DNA of 50,329 nucleotides. It comes from Syntrophorhabdaceae bacterium. GTDB taxonomy: Bacteria > Desulfobacterota > Syntrophorhabdia > Syntrophorhabdales > Syntrophorhabdaceae. A program made the translations under genes and the position numbers. The notes below the pieces were generated by a model. That model saw nothing but the letters and a program-made list of their open reading frames with translations, did not search any database and was not told where the DNA came from. Positions 34,588 to 43,569 of the stretch are shown in pieces (the stretch's first letter is position 1; the number at the start of each line of letters is the position of its first letter). The DNA lies in assembly GCA_026415675.1 (NCBI GenBank), contig JAOAGQ010000047.1, positions 1 to 50,329 on the forward strand, read 5' to 3'.

Positions 34588-35067
34588 ATGGTAGCAGAAG
34601 AAAGATTGGGAAATATCCTAAAAGAAAAGGGGCTTAAAATATCTATCGCTGAATCCTGTACCGGAGGATTGATCTCAAGCAGGATTACAGATATAAGCGG
34701 CTCGTCAGAATATTTTGAGGCAGGGTTTGTCACATACAGCAATCGGTCAAAGACAGCCTTTATCGGGGTTCCTGAACATATAATAGACACAAAAGGTGCG
34801 GTCAGTGAGGATACGGCCCGTTTTATGGCGGAAGGGGTAAGGAGTGTAACAGGTGTTGATATAGGTCTCTCTGTAACGGGTATCGCAGGGCCTTCGGGTG
34901 GTTCTGTTGAAAAACCGGTGGGAACAGTTTTTATGGCGTTGTCGGCGGATGAGGGAACCTTTGTCCGTCGTTTTAGATTCGATGGGGAAAGAAAAGAGAT
35001 AAAAAGACAATCCTCCGATGCGGCTATTCAATTTTTAATAGATTATTTAGAGGGAAGAGTTTCATGA
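34588..35067 (+). CDS. pncC: CinA C-terminal-domain protein (nicotinamide-nucleotide amidase)
   Basis: The protein of about 159 residues covers the amidase domain only: ISIAESCTGGLISSRITDIS, EAGFVTYSNRSKTAFIGV, then TGIAGPSGGSVEKPVGTVF. PncC hydrolyses nicotinamide mononucleotide to nicotinate mononucleotide plus ammonia in pyridine nucleotide salvage. I chose ATG at 34588, which gives the standard ~160-residue length; a TTG at 34552 is in frame but overlaps pgpA and adds an unusual tail. It overlaps thpR by 4 bases. nadE, another NAD gene, lies 6 kb downstream. Confidence 0.92.
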   Translation: MVAEERLGNILKEKGLKISIAESCTGGLISSRITDISGSSEYFEAGFVTYSNRSKTAFIGVPEHIIDTKGAVSEDTARFMAEGVRSVTGVDIGLSVTGIAGPSGGSVEKPVGTVFMALSADEGTFVRRFRFDGERKEIKRQSSDAAIQFLIDYLEGRVS

Positions 35068-35615
35068 GGGCCTTTCTCGCAATAGGGTTACCCGATGAGA
35101 TAAAGGTTTATCTTGGGAAGATCTCGGGCCATATAGGGAAATATGTAGAAGGAGTAAAATGGGTGAACAGAGAGGGGCAACATATTACCCTTAAATTTCT
35201 GGGGGAGATCGAGGAGAAAGCCGTATGGGGTATAAAAGAGGCCCTCTCTTTTATCGGGATGAAGTATAGACCTTTTAAAGCTTCCCTCGGGTCAATAGAC
35301 GGTTTCCCCGATAAGAAGAGGACAAGGGTAATAGTCATTCGTCTTGAAAATGGGGTTGACAAAATCTGTGACATATACAATGATATTGAAAATAGTGTCG
35401 GTACTTTAGGTTTTGAAAAAGAGGATAGGCCTTTTACACCCCATATAACGCTCGGAAGAAGAAAGACACCCGCTCCTTTACTTGAAAAGGCCTGTATAGA
35501 AACGGAGAGATTGTTCTTTGATGTCGATTCCATTGTGCTTTTTAAAAGCACATTAAGGCCTGATGGGGCGGTATATACCCCTTTATGGAAGATGGAGTTT
35601 AAGGGGGGATTATAA
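35064..35615 (+). CDS. thpR: RNA 2',3'-cyclic phosphodiesterase ThpR (LigT family)
   Basis: The 183-residue protein starts [18 protein letters not shown]. It contains the two H-x-T motifs of the 2H phosphoesterases: [10 protein letters not shown] near residue 43 and HITLGRRKT near 128. It opens 2',3'-cyclic phosphates. The start overlaps the pncC stop (ATGA), and thpR-recA adjacency is common in deltaproteobacteria-like genomes. Confidence 0.94.
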   Translation: MRAFLAIGLPDEIKVYLGKISGHIGKYVEGVKWVNREGQHITLKFLGEIEEKAVWGIKEALSFIGMKYRPFKASLGSIDGFPDKKRTRVIVIRLENGVDKICDIYNDIENSVGTLGFEKEDRPFTPHITLGRRKTPAPLLEKACIETERLFFDVDSIVLFKSTLRPDGAVYTPLWKMEFKGGL

Positions 35616-35652
35616 GTTATTTGAAATTAGAAACATAAGAGGAGGGGCAGAA

Positions 35653-36660
35653 GTGAAAGAAGAGGATAATAGAGCAAAGGCCGTAGATATGGCGGTAACT
35701 CAGATAGAGAAGCTCTTTGGAAAGGGCTCGATCATGAGGCTTGGAGAGAAGCCTATCGAATCGGTTCCTGTTGTATCAACAGGCTCCCTTGCCCTCGATG
35801 TTGCCCTTGGAATAGGGGGGTTACCCAGGGGTAGGGTAGTGGAGATCTTTGGTCCTGAGGCATCGGGAAAGACCACCCTTGCCTTACAGGTCGTGAGCGA
35901 GATACAGAAGAAGGGGGGTACTGCGGCTTTTATCGACGCAGAGCATGCCCTTGATGTTGCCTATGCGAAAAAGATCGGGGTCAAAACGGATGAGCTTCTC
36001 ATATCACAGCCCGACACAGGTGAGCAGGCCTTAGAGATTGCAGAGATCCTTGTCAGAAGCGGAGGGGTCGATGTGGTTGTGGTCGACTCTGTGGCTGCCC
36101 TTGTTCCTAAAGCAGAGATAGAAGGGGATATGGGGGATGCCCATATGGGTCTTCAGGCAAGGCTCATGTCACAGGCCTTGAGAAAATTGACCGCCACGAT
36201 CAGTAAATCGATGACAACGGTGATATTTATAAACCAGATCAGACAGAAGATAGGGGTAATGTTCGGCAATCCCGAAACCACAACAGGGGGTAATGCCCTT
36301 AAATTCTATTCTTCCGTTAGGCTTGATATAAGGCGTATCGCCTCCATCAAAGAAGGACAGGATGTGATTGGGAGCAGAACAAGGGTAAAGGTGGTGAAGA
36401 ACAAACTTGCCCCACCCTTTAAAGAAGTAGAATTCGATATCATCTTTGGAGAGGGCATCTCGAAAGAGGGCGACCTCGTCGACCTCGGGGTTGAGACAGG
36501 CATCATAGAAAAAACGGGAACATGGTATTCCTATGGTGACATAAGGATCGGTCAGGGAAGGGAAAACGCAAAAGACTATTTCAAAAAGCACCCTGAGGTG
36601 GCCTCTGAGGTTGAGGGCAAGATTTTATCTTATTATGGACTTCAAAAGGGTGGAACGTGA
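35653..36660 (+). CDS. recA: Recombinase RecA
   Basis: The 335-residue protein starts at GTG 35653 with a strong GGAGG site (35641-35645) 7 bases before it. The next residues, [20 protein letters not shown], fit the RecA N terminus. An in-frame start at 35563 would overlap thpR and is rejected. Walker [10 protein letters not shown] lies at about 67-75, with Walker [16 protein letters not shown], the loop 1/loop 2 regions ([19 protein letters not shown] and [20 protein letters not shown]) and a normal length. It catalyses strand exchange and activates the SOS response. The stop overlaps the alaS GTG by 4 bases. No LexA-like box was recognised in the few bases upstream. Confidence 0.98.
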   Translation: MKEEDNRAKAVDMAVTQIEKLFGKGSIMRLGEKPIESVPVVSTGSLALDVALGIGGLPRGRVVEIFGPEASGKTTLALQVVSEIQKKGGTAAFIDAEHALDVAYAKKIGVKTDELLISQPDTGEQALEIAEILVRSGGVDVVVVDSVAALVPKAEIEGDMGDAHMGLQARLMSQALRKLTATISKSMTTVIFINQIRQKIGVMFGNPETTTGGNALKFYSSVRLDIRRIASIKEGQDVIGSRTRVKVVKNKLAPPFKEVEFDIIFGEGISKEGDLVDLGVETGIIEKTGTWYSYGDIRIGQGRENAKDYFKKHPEVASEVEGKILSYYGLQKGGT

Positions 36661-39290
36661 CTTCAAAGGAGATAAGAAAAAAATTTTTGGATTTTTTTTC
36701 ATCAAAGGGGCACACAATAGTACCCAGTTCTTCCCTTGTACCCGATAAGGATCCATCCCTTTTATTTGTAAATGCCGGTATGGTCCAGTTTAAGAATGTC
36801 TTTCTCGGTATTGAGAAAAGACCTTATGAGAGGGCTACATCTTCACAGAAATGTGTGAGGGCAGGGGGTAAGCATAACGACCTCGAGAATGTAGGTAAGA
36901 CCCTGAGGCATCATACTTTTTTTGAGATGCTCGGAAACTTTTCTTTCGGTAACTATTTTAAAAAAGAGGCTATAGGGTATGCGTGGGAGTTTTTAAGAGA
37001 TGTCCTGAATTTAGATCCAGGGCGTCTATGGGTTACGGTATATAAAGACGATGATGATGCGGTAGAATTCTGGAAGAAGGTGGGTTTCAAGGGGGAGAGG
37101 ATAGTAAGACTCGGGGAAAAGGACAATTTCTGGTCTATGGGTGATGAGGGTCCCTGTGGACCCTGCTCCGAAATCATATACGATTTAGGGGATGAAATAG
37201 GATGTAGAAGACCGGAATGCAAAGTTGGGTGTGATTGCGACAGGTTTCTTGAAATTTGGAACCTCGTTTTCATGGAATACGAAAGGTCAAGAGATGGGGA
37301 GATGAAGAGACTCCCGAGGCCTTCCATAGATACAGGGATGGGTCTCGAAAGGATTACCTCTGTCCTACAGGGAAAGATTGGTAATTACGAGACAGACCTT
37401 TTCCAGCCGATTATTTCAAAGATAGGCGAGATTTCCGGTTGTGCCTATGGAGAGAACGAGAGATTCGATATAGCGATAAGGGTCATAGCGGATCATATAA
37501 GAGGGGCCGTTTTTATCATAAACGATGGGGTATTGCCCTCGAAAGAGGGTAGGGGATATGTGTTGAGGAGGATTATAAGGAGGGCCCTCCGTTATGGAAA
37601 AAAGATAGGTATAGAAAAGGAATTTCTATACAACCTATCCTCGGTCCTCGTGGACATCATGGAAGATGTATATCCCGAGATAAAACACAACCATCCCTAT
37701 ATAGTACGCGTCCTCAAAGGGGAGGAAGAAAGATTTGTCGAGACCTTGAGTATGGGTATGAAGATTTATGAGGATATATCCGATGAGGTAAGGTCAAAAG
37801 GTATGAAGATCCTTCCCGGGGAACTCGTCTATAAACTATACGATACCTATGGCTTTCCCGTTGATATAACACGGGAGATGGCCGAAGAGGACGGCCTCAC
37901 CATAGACATGGAAGGGTTTCAAACTTTCCTGGAAGAACAGAAAGAGAGATCGAGGGTAATGTCGAGAATCGCAGGGGAGACGTTAAATGAAGGTCACGCC
38001 ATTGCCCTTAAAAAAGGGTTAAGAAACGATTTTGTTGGGTACGACACCCCAACCTCCTCGGGGATTATCCTTATGATTTTAAAAGAGGGGGAACCTGTTG
38101 ATATGATAGGAGAAGGGGAAACCGGCGAGTTTATTTTTGATAATACCCCTTTCTATGCGGAGAGTGGGGGTCAGGTTGCCGATGGAGGAGCAGTGTACGG
38201 AACCGAGGGCGGTGAAGGTGAGGTCAAAGGGGTAACAAAGATAAAGGAAGACCTTTTTGCCCATTCCATTTATGTCAAAAAATCCCGCTTTCGTGTTCAT
38301 GAGAATTGCGTATTGAAGATAGATGAGAAAAAAAGGAGATCTATCGCAAGAAACCATACTGCCACCCATCTCCTCCAGTATGCCTTAAGAGAGGTTTTGG
38401 GTCCCCATGTAAGACAATCGGGTTCCCTTGTAGAATCGGACAGGTTGAGGTTTGATTTTACCCATTTTCAGGCCATGGATGAAAGGGAGATAGCCTCTGT
38501 GGAGGATATCGTGAACAGGAAGATTATGGAGTGTCTTGATGTTGTTACTGTGGTAAAATCGAGGGAAGAGGCCATAAGAGAAGGGGCCACCGCCCTTTTT
38601 GAAGAGAAGTACGGGGATTTTGTGAGGGTAGTTAAGATTTCCGATATTAGCTCGGAGTTGTGCGGGGGCACCCACGTGGGAAGAACCGGGGAAATTGGGA
38701 GTTTTTCAATAATATCAGAATCTTCCCTTGCCTCAGGCGTGAGAAGGATAGAGGCCGTTACAGGAGAGGCAGCGGTATTATACAACAGGACTCGAAGGAA
38801 CATATTGAACCGTATCGCTCGCATAACGAATACGGAGCCGGGAAAGGTTTTGGAGCGTATAGAGTCTATACTTGAGCAACTGAAGGAAAAGGAAAAAGAG
38901 ATCGAGAAGCTAAAGGGTGAGGCCCTTACTTTCAGAATTGATGAGGCGATAAGTAAGGCGCAGAAGAAGAATGGTATTTCCGTTGTAAAAGTTTTTACCC
39001 CCGATGCAAGGGTGGAGGACTTAAGGAAAGTCGCTGACATTATCAGAAGCAAAGTGAAAAGTTTTATCGCATTGGTCGGAACCACGGACGAAGAGAAGGG
39101 TACCCTCATTGTAGCTACAAGTAAAGACATCCAGAATATATATAAGGCAGGGGATATTGTTAGGAGGTTGACAGAAAAATACGGAGGTAAGGGAGGGGGT
39201 AGTCCCCATATTGCCCAGGGGGGTATCCCTGCCCATATGTTAATGGATGCGATGAACGATATTGAGACTGTTTTAGGGGAGAAGATATGA
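36657..39290 (+). CDS. alaS: Alanyl-tRNA synthetase
   Basis: The 877-residue class II synthetase has a start [19 protein letters not shown] and the catalytic motifs [13 protein letters not shown] and [11 protein letters not shown]. The editing domain has zinc ligands in [16 protein letters not shown] and CGGTHVG, and a C-terminal dimerisation/C-Ala region reaches the end. It is read from GTG, overlapping the recA stop by 4 bases. The length is normal. A Cys-rich insertion ([15 protein letters not shown]) near residue 183 is typical of many AlaRS. Confidence 0.98.
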   Translation: MTSKEIRKKFLDFFSSKGHTIVPSSSLVPDKDPSLLFVNAGMVQFKNVFLGIEKRPYERATSSQKCVRAGGKHNDLENVGKTLRHHTFFEMLGNFSFGNYFKKEAIGYAWEFLRDVLNLDPGRLWVTVYKDDDDAVEFWKKVGFKGERIVRLGEKDNFWSMGDEGPCGPCSEIIYDLGDEIGCRRPECKVGCDCDRFLEIWNLVFMEYERSRDGEMKRLPRPSIDTGMGLERITSVLQGKIGNYETDLFQPIISKIGEISGCAYGENERFDIAIRVIADHIRGAVFIINDGVLPSKEGRGYVLRRIIRRALRYGKKIGIEKEFLYNLSSVLVDIMEDVYPEIKHNHPYIVRVLKGEEERFVETLSMGMKIYEDISDEVRSKGMKILPGELVYKLYDTYGFPVDITREMAEEDGLTIDMEGFQTFLEEQKERSRVMSRIAGETLNEGHAIALKKGLRNDFVGYDTPTSSGIILMILKEGEPVDMIGEGETGEFIFDNTPFYAESGGQVADGGAVYGTEGGEGEVKGVTKIKEDLFAHSIYVKKSRFRVHENCVLKIDEKKRRSIARNHTATHLLQYALREVLGPHVRQSGSLVESDRLRFDFTHFQAMDEREIASVEDIVNRKIMECLDVVTVVKSREEAIREGATALFEEKYGDFVRVVKISDISSELCGGTHVGRTGEIGSFSIISESSLASGVRRIEAVTGEAAVLYNRTRRNILNRIARITNTEPGKVLERIESILEQLKEKEKEIEKLKGEALTFRIDEAISKAQKKNGISVVKVFTPDARVEDLRKVADIIRSKVKSFIALVGTTDEEKGTLIVATSKDIQNIYKAGDIVRRLTEKYGGKGGGSPHIAQGGIPAHMLMDAMNDIETVLGEKI

Positions 39291-39958
39291 ATAGATACAT
39301 CGATTGTATAAAAACGGTAGGCCTTTTTTCCTCTCTAAAGGATAGTGAGATAGAATCTATAGCCGAGATTGCCGCTTTAAAGAGTTATCCAAAGGGGGCG
39401 ACGGTTTTCCAGGAGGGGGAAAGCGGGGACGCCCTCTTCATTATTTTAAAAGGTAAGGTTAAGGTGTCCCTCCTCGATGAAGATGGGAGGGAATATATCC
39501 TCGATACCCTCGGCAAGGAGGGCTTTTTTGGGGAGCTTTCCCTTATCGATGAACTACCTCGGTCTGCCAATGTATTCACCCTTGAGGATTCAGAGTTTCT
39601 CATAATAAGAAGGGCAAACTTTATCAAGTTACTCCTTGAAAAACCTTCTATCACAATTAAAATCATGCAGACCCTTTCCAAAAGATTGAGATCTGCCGAT
39701 GAGCGGATAAAGGGACTCGCCTTTTTAAGTGTGGAAAACAGGGTCCTAAAATATCTTATGGAAGTGGGAGAAAAAATAGGGGTCAAGATGAAAAACTATC
39801 TGATTATCGAAAACGGCCCCACCCAGATAGAGATTGCAAACTCATGTGGTTGTTCAAGGGAGACGGTCTCGAGGGTGATAAAAAACCTTGTTGAAAAGGG
39901 CATGATCAAGGCAAGAAAGAGACAGTATGCGATCCCCCTTACATTTACGGCCGTTTAA
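39287..39958 (+). CDS. Crp/Fnr-family transcriptional regulator
   Basis: The 223-residue protein has a cyclic-nucleotide-binding fold at about 10-125 (FQEGESGDALFIILKGKVKV, then FFGELSLIDELPRSANVF). A dimer helix and the C-terminal winged helix follow (TQIEIANSCGCSRETVSRVI). The N terminus lacks the cysteine set of oxygen-sensing Fnr, so it is CRP-like, possibly heme- or cNMP-responsive. It overlaps the alaS stop by 4 bases and lies 26 bases before the ANTAR gene. Targets are unknown. Confidence 0.92.
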   Translation: MNRYIDCIKTVGLFSSLKDSEIESIAEIAALKSYPKGATVFQEGESGDALFIILKGKVKVSLLDEDGREYILDTLGKEGFFGELSLIDELPRSANVFTLEDSEFLIIRRANFIKLLLEKPSITIKIMQTLSKRLRSADERIKGLAFLSVENRVLKYLMEVGEKIGVKMKNYLIIENGPTQIEIANSCGCSRETVSRVIKNLVEKGMIKARKRQYAIPLTFTAV

Positions 39959-39984
39959 TGAGTTAATAATAAAGGTAGAGGATA

Positions 39985-41226
39985 ATGATGGTTAATGAAA
40001 TCGATGAATTGAAGGCAAAACTTTTAGAAAAAGAGGAGGAACTGAAAATACTCCATGAGGTTGCAGACTATATAAGTAGTAATGTAGAACTCGACGAGCT
40101 TCTCCAGCATATCGTTGATATGATTATGGAGTTTGTAGTTGCAGATTCTTGCCTTATTTATCTGTACAACGTAGGAACCGATGAACTTATACTCAAGGCA
40201 TCGAATGAAAAAAAGTACCTTGAGACCGGCAGGGTCAAAATAAAAATGGGAGAGGGGGTCACGGGATGGGTTGCAAAGGAGAAGAAGCCTGTTGCATTGG
40301 CGGAGAAGGCGTATAAAGACCCCCGTTTCAAGACGTTTGCTTTTCTTGACGATGAGAAGTATGAAGCCTTTCTCTCCGTGCCCATTCTATCCAAAGAAGA
40401 GATAATCGGTGTGATGAATATTAGAAACAAAAAGGCCCATGTATATCCGGAACCCCAGATAAAACTGCTCTTTACAATCTCAAGATATTTAGGAAGTGCG
40501 ATAAAGCATGCGATTGTAAACGAAGAGATAGTAAAAAAAGCGAAAAGGTTGAACCTCCTTTCAGAGGTATCCCGGACGATAGTTTCCGATTATTACTTAA
40601 AAGAGATACTTCAACTGATAGTAACGATGACAGCAAAGGTGATGGATTCCCAGATATGCTCTATTATGCTCCTCGATGGGAAGAAAGAGGAGCTTGTTAT
40701 CTCCGCAACACAGAGCTTAAGTGAGGCTTATAGAAATAAACCCAACCTGAAAATTGGACAGTCGATTAGCGGAAGGGCTGTAAAGGAGAAGAGGCCGATC
40801 GTTGTCCTTGACGTCACAAAGGAACCGGGTTATATGTTTCCCGATGTAGCAAAAAAGGAAGGCCTTGTCTCTTTACTCTCCGTACCCATGATGATCAAGG
40901 ACAGGGTAATAGGGGTGATAAATAGCTACACGAGAACAGAACACCGATTTACAGAGGAAGAGGTAGACATATTACAGACCGTTGCAAACCAAGCCGCGGT
41001 AGCTATTGAAAATACCCGCCTTGACCAGGAAATCCTTGCCGCTAAAGAAGCCCTTGAGGCACGGAAGATGATTGAAAAGGCTAAAGGTATTTTGATGAAA
41101 GAACTGGGAATTTCAGAGGATGAGGCGTATAAAAAGATAAACAGAAAGAGTATGGACTTAAGAAAATCCATGAAGGATGTGGCGGAGGCTATTATCCTCG
41201 CCTCGGAATTACGGAAAATAACTTGA
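39985..41226 (+). CDS. GAF-GAF-ANTAR RNA-binding antiterminator protein
   Basis: The 413-residue protein has an N-terminal coiled-coil-like helix (DELKAKLLEKEEELKILHEV) and two GAF sensor domains at about 20-165 and 190-345. The C-terminal ANTAR domain spans about 350-410 (EARKMIEKAKGILMKELGIS, then SMDLRKSMKDVAEAIILA). ANTAR domains bind paired hairpins in nascent RNA and prevent termination (AmiR, NasR, EutV). There is no receiver domain, so the GAF domains probably sense a small ligand directly. The stop codon overlaps a promoter (41223) whose leader ends in a terminator before nadE, a natural target. Either of two adjacent ATGs (39985, 39988) may start it. Confidence 0.93.
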   Translation: MMVNEIDELKAKLLEKEEELKILHEVADYISSNVELDELLQHIVDMIMEFVVADSCLIYLYNVGTDELILKASNEKKYLETGRVKIKMGEGVTGWVAKEKKPVALAEKAYKDPRFKTFAFLDDEKYEAFLSVPILSKEEIIGVMNIRNKKAHVYPEPQIKLLFTISRYLGSAIKHAIVNEEIVKKAKRLNLLSEVSRTIVSDYYLKEILQLIVTMTAKVMDSQICSIMLLDGKKEELVISATQSLSEAYRNKPNLKIGQSISGRAVKEKRPIVVLDVTKEPGYMFPDVAKKEGLVSLLSVPMMIKDRVIGVINSYTRTEHRFTEEEVDILQTVANQAAVAIENTRLDQEILAAKEALEARKMIEKAKGILMKELGISEDEAYKKINRKSMDLRKSMKDVAEAIILASELRKIT

Positions 41227-41251
41227 CAGTGTCTAATTTTATGGATATAAT
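41223..41251 (+). promoter_or_regulatory. Consensus sigma-70 promoter for the nadE leader
   Basis: TTGACA (41223-41228), a 17-base spacer and TATAAT (41246-41251): both boxes and the spacing match the consensus exactly. The -35 overlaps the stop codon of the ANTAR gene. Transcription would start near 41258, about 100 bases before nadE, and run into the terminator at 41305. A very strong promoter gated by a terminator is typical of attenuation. Confidence 0.85.
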
Positions 41252-41267
41252 CATATTATAAATGACC

Positions 41268-41311
41268 TTGGCAAAGATTGCTAAAGGTTTAAAAAGAGGA
41301 CTTGGGCGTCC
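41268..41311 (+). promoter_or_regulatory. Leader hairpins: candidate ANTAR site and antiterminator
   Basis: Two elements precede the terminator. Hairpin 1 (41268-41284) pairs TTGGCA with TGCTAA around the loop AAGAT, or a 7-base loop AAAGATT if the last A-U opens, which carries A at position 1 and G at position 4. Hairpin 2 (41298-41311) pairs GGAC with GTCC around a six-base loop TTGGGC, with G at position 4. Hairpin 2 uses the 5' arm of the terminator stem, so the two are mutually exclusive. ANTAR targets are paired hairpins with hexaloops having A1 and G4. The match here is partial. Confidence 0.5.
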
Positions 41312-41343
41312 AAATCACGATGATGGTTTGGACGCCTTTTTTT
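41305..41343 (+). terminator. Intrinsic terminator in the nadE leader (attenuator)
   Basis: A perfect 10-base stem, GGCGTCCAAA (41305-41314) with TTTGGACGCC (41327-41336), encloses a 12-base loop and is followed directly by seven T residues (41337-41343). It lies between a consensus promoter and the nadE ribosome site, so it should stop most transcripts unless antitermination occurs. It could also serve as the end of the upstream alaS-crp-ANTAR transcript. Confidence 0.9.
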
Positions 41344-41359
41344 GTTTAAAGGAGAGATC

Positions 41360-42985
41360 ATGGAGGGAGTAATAAGGATAGCGATAGGTCAGATCAACTG
41401 TACCGTTGGCGATCTTGAAGGAAATGGGAAAAAAATAGTGGAGTATATAGAGATCGCTAAAGAGAAGGGCGCCGATATCGTAACATTCCCCGAGCTTACC
41501 ATAACAGGTTATCCCCCGGAGGACCTGATCTTTAAACAGAGATTCGTTGAGGAAAATATAGATATTCTGAATAGACTTTCTCGCCACACAGAAGGAATAA
41601 CGGCGGTAATAGGTTTTGTCGATCGAAGAGGGGGTGATCTCTTCAACGCCGCATCGGTTATACAGAACGGAAAAATAGTGGGGATACACCATAAACATCT
41701 CTTACCCAACTATAGTGTATTCGATGAGGAAAGATATTTTAAAAGGGGTAAAGACTCCCCTATATTCGAGATAAAAGGGGTTCCTTTTGGGGTGAACATC
41801 TGTGAGGACATATGGCAGATAGAAGGACCAACCAGGATACAGGTGGGTCAGGGCGCACGCTTTATATGCAATATAAGCGCATCACCCTTTTATGCGGGGA
41901 AGAGAAAATTAAGGGAAGAGACAATCCAGGACCAGGCAAAAAGATATGGAGTGCCAATCATATATACAAATCTCGTCGGGGGGCAGGATGAACTTGTCTT
42001 TGATGGACAGAGTGTGGCCGTTGATAGAAACGGGAATATAGTTACAAGGGCCAACGCTTTCAGAGAGGATCTTCTGTTTGTCGACCTTTCAGTAGAGAAG
42101 ACCGTTGAGTTACAAGGTGTCACTGGAGTTACAAGGGAGCTTGATGGCATTGAAGAGGTCTATGAGGCATTGAAATTGGGTCTTTCTGATTATGTGAGAA
42201 AAAATGGTTTCAATAAGGTGATTCTCGGTTTAAGTGGAGGGATCGACTCCTCTCTCGTTGCCACAATAGCTGCCGATGCCCTGGGCAGGGAGAATGTGAT
42301 AGGGGTATCCATGCCATCGATGTATACCTCCCAGACATCGATAGATGATGGGAGGGAACTTGCCGAGCGACTCGGTATTACTATCTTTGAGATACCGATA
42401 GAACCTGTGTATCACGCCTATCTAAGCATCCTCAGACCTTTTTTTGCAGGCAGAGAGGAAGATATAACAGAGGAGAACATCCAGGCGAGGATAAGAGGAA
42501 ACATCCTTATGGCCATCTCAAATAAGTTTGGCTATCTTGTTTTGATTACAGGCAACAAATCGGAGATGAGTGTTGGATATGCAACACTGTACGGTGATAT
42601 GGCAGGGGGTTTGGGGGTTATAAAAGATGTACCCAAAACGATGGTTTACGAACTTGCAAGATATAGAAATAGAATTGGATATGTGATACCGGAGAGGGTT
42701 CTCGTTAAAGCACCAACGGCAGAGTTGAGATACAACCAGAAGGATAGCGATTCATTACCACCATATGAGATACTCGACCCCATTCTCAAGGCCTACATAG
42801 AAGAAGACAAGGACAAAAACGAGATCATCTCCTCTGGTTTTGAAGAGGCAACTGTGGAGAAGACCATACACCTTGTAGACAGAAGCGAATATAAGAGGAG
42901 ACAATCTCCTCCGGGGATAAAGATAACGCCAAAATCCTTCGGAAAGGATAGGAGGATGCCCATAACAAACAAATATAGGGGATAG
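41360..42985 (+). CDS. nadE: Glutamine-dependent NAD+ synthetase
   Basis: The 541-residue two-domain enzyme has an N-terminal nitrilase/glutaminase domain (about 1-260) with the catalytic triad Glu45 (FPELTITGY), Lys112 (HHKHLLPNY) and Cys148 (NICEDIW). The C-terminal synthetase has the ATP motif LGLSGGIDSSLVATIA with SGG at 292. It converts deamido-NAD to NAD using glutamine nitrogen, ATP and a tunnel for ammonia. I chose ATG at 41360 with aaaggagag just upstream. A TTG at 41342 overlaps the terminator T-tract and is rejected. The leader attenuator and the upstream ANTAR protein link it to nitrogen or NAD status. Confidence 0.96.
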   Translation: MEGVIRIAIGQINCTVGDLEGNGKKIVEYIEIAKEKGADIVTFPELTITGYPPEDLIFKQRFVEENIDILNRLSRHTEGITAVIGFVDRRGGDLFNAASVIQNGKIVGIHHKHLLPNYSVFDEERYFKRGKDSPIFEIKGVPFGVNICEDIWQIEGPTRIQVGQGARFICNISASPFYAGKRKLREETIQDQAKRYGVPIIYTNLVGGQDELVFDGQSVAVDRNGNIVTRANAFREDLLFVDLSVEKTVELQGVTGVTRELDGIEEVYEALKLGLSDYVRKNGFNKVILGLSGGIDSSLVATIAADALGRENVIGVSMPSMYTSQTSIDDGRELAERLGITIFEIPIEPVYHAYLSILRPFFAGREEDITEENIQARIRGNILMAISNKFGYLVLITGNKSEMSVGYATLYGDMAGGLGVIKDVPKTMVYELARYRNRIGYVIPERVLVKAPTAELRYNQKDSDSLPPYEILDPILKAYIEEDKDKNEIISSGFEEATVEKTIHLVDRSEYKRRQSPPGIKITPKSFGKDRRMPITNKYRG

Positions 42986-43003
42986 AAAGGAGCTGATATA
43001 GTT

Positions 43004-43528
43004 ATGTCTTTTGAGACAATTGTCAAGAGAATCTCACCGAAACTGAAACTCATAGCCCACAGATTAAACGGGCACCACACCTTCTTCAACGATGAAGACT
43101 TGTATCAGGAGGCCCTGTTACAGTTATGGGTGAATTTTAAAGAGGGTAATTTGGATGATAAGAACGATAGCTATATCTTGAAGGGATGCTATTTTCATCT
43201 TAAAAACTACCTGAGAAAGAATTTGGATGAAGTGGGTTATGTTAGCATAGAGAACCCCATTGGTAACGATGAATATAAGATAGAGGATATGTTATGTAGC
43301 GAAGAGGTGGATATTTACAGGTGTTTGGAAGAAAAGATCGATTTTGATAGGATAGAGGAGGCCTACCTTGACGAAAGGGAAAGAAACGTACTCTCCATGC
43401 TCATAGAAGGTAATAGCATGAGAGAGATAGGGAAGAGACTCAACATATCCCACGTAATGGTAATAAAGATAAAAAACAGGATAAAGGAAAAGTGTAAGCC
43501 ATTATTTTTAACTTACGCAGCGAATTGA
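43004..43528 (+). CDS. Small sigma-70-family-like RNA polymerase factor
   Basis: The 174-residue protein has a region-2-like N-terminal half (FFNDEDLYQEALLQLWVNFK) and a C-terminal region-4-like helix-turn-helix (ERERNVLSMLIEGNSMREIG, then KRLNISHVMVIKIKNRIKEK). An acidic linker lies between. It resembles small ECF-like or phage-type sigma factors rather than a housekeeping one. No anti-sigma gene is adjacent. It starts 18 bases after nadE with an AAAGGAG site, so it is probably co-transcribed and under the same attenuator. Its promoters and signal are unknown. Confidence 0.82.
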   Translation: MSFETIVKRISPKLKLIAHRLNGHHTFFNDEDLYQEALLQLWVNFKEGNLDDKNDSYILKGCYFHLKNYLRKNLDEVGYVSIENPIGNDEYKIEDMLCSEEVDIYRCLEEKIDFDRIEEAYLDERERNVLSMLIEGNSMREIGKRLNISHVMVIKIKNRIKEKCKPLFLTYAAN

Positions 43529-43569
43529 CCATACAAGATTTAAGGGTTCATCCCGGAAGGGGCAGAGTT

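Noticed and set aside
35563-35652. Upstream extension of recA
   Set aside because: It overlaps thpR and adds ~30 residues absent from RecA. The GTG at 35653 has a strong GGAGG site and the right N terminus.
38468-39130. Long minus-strand open frame (220 codons) opposite alaS
   Set aside because: It lies entirely within the conserved alaS coding region, has a low-complexity Ser/Phe-rich translation and no ribosome site; it is an antisense shadow.
43529-43569. Bidirectional terminator between the sigma-like and transglutaminase genes
   Set aside because: The short GC-rich segment does not form a stable stem followed by a T-run in either direction that I can verify.
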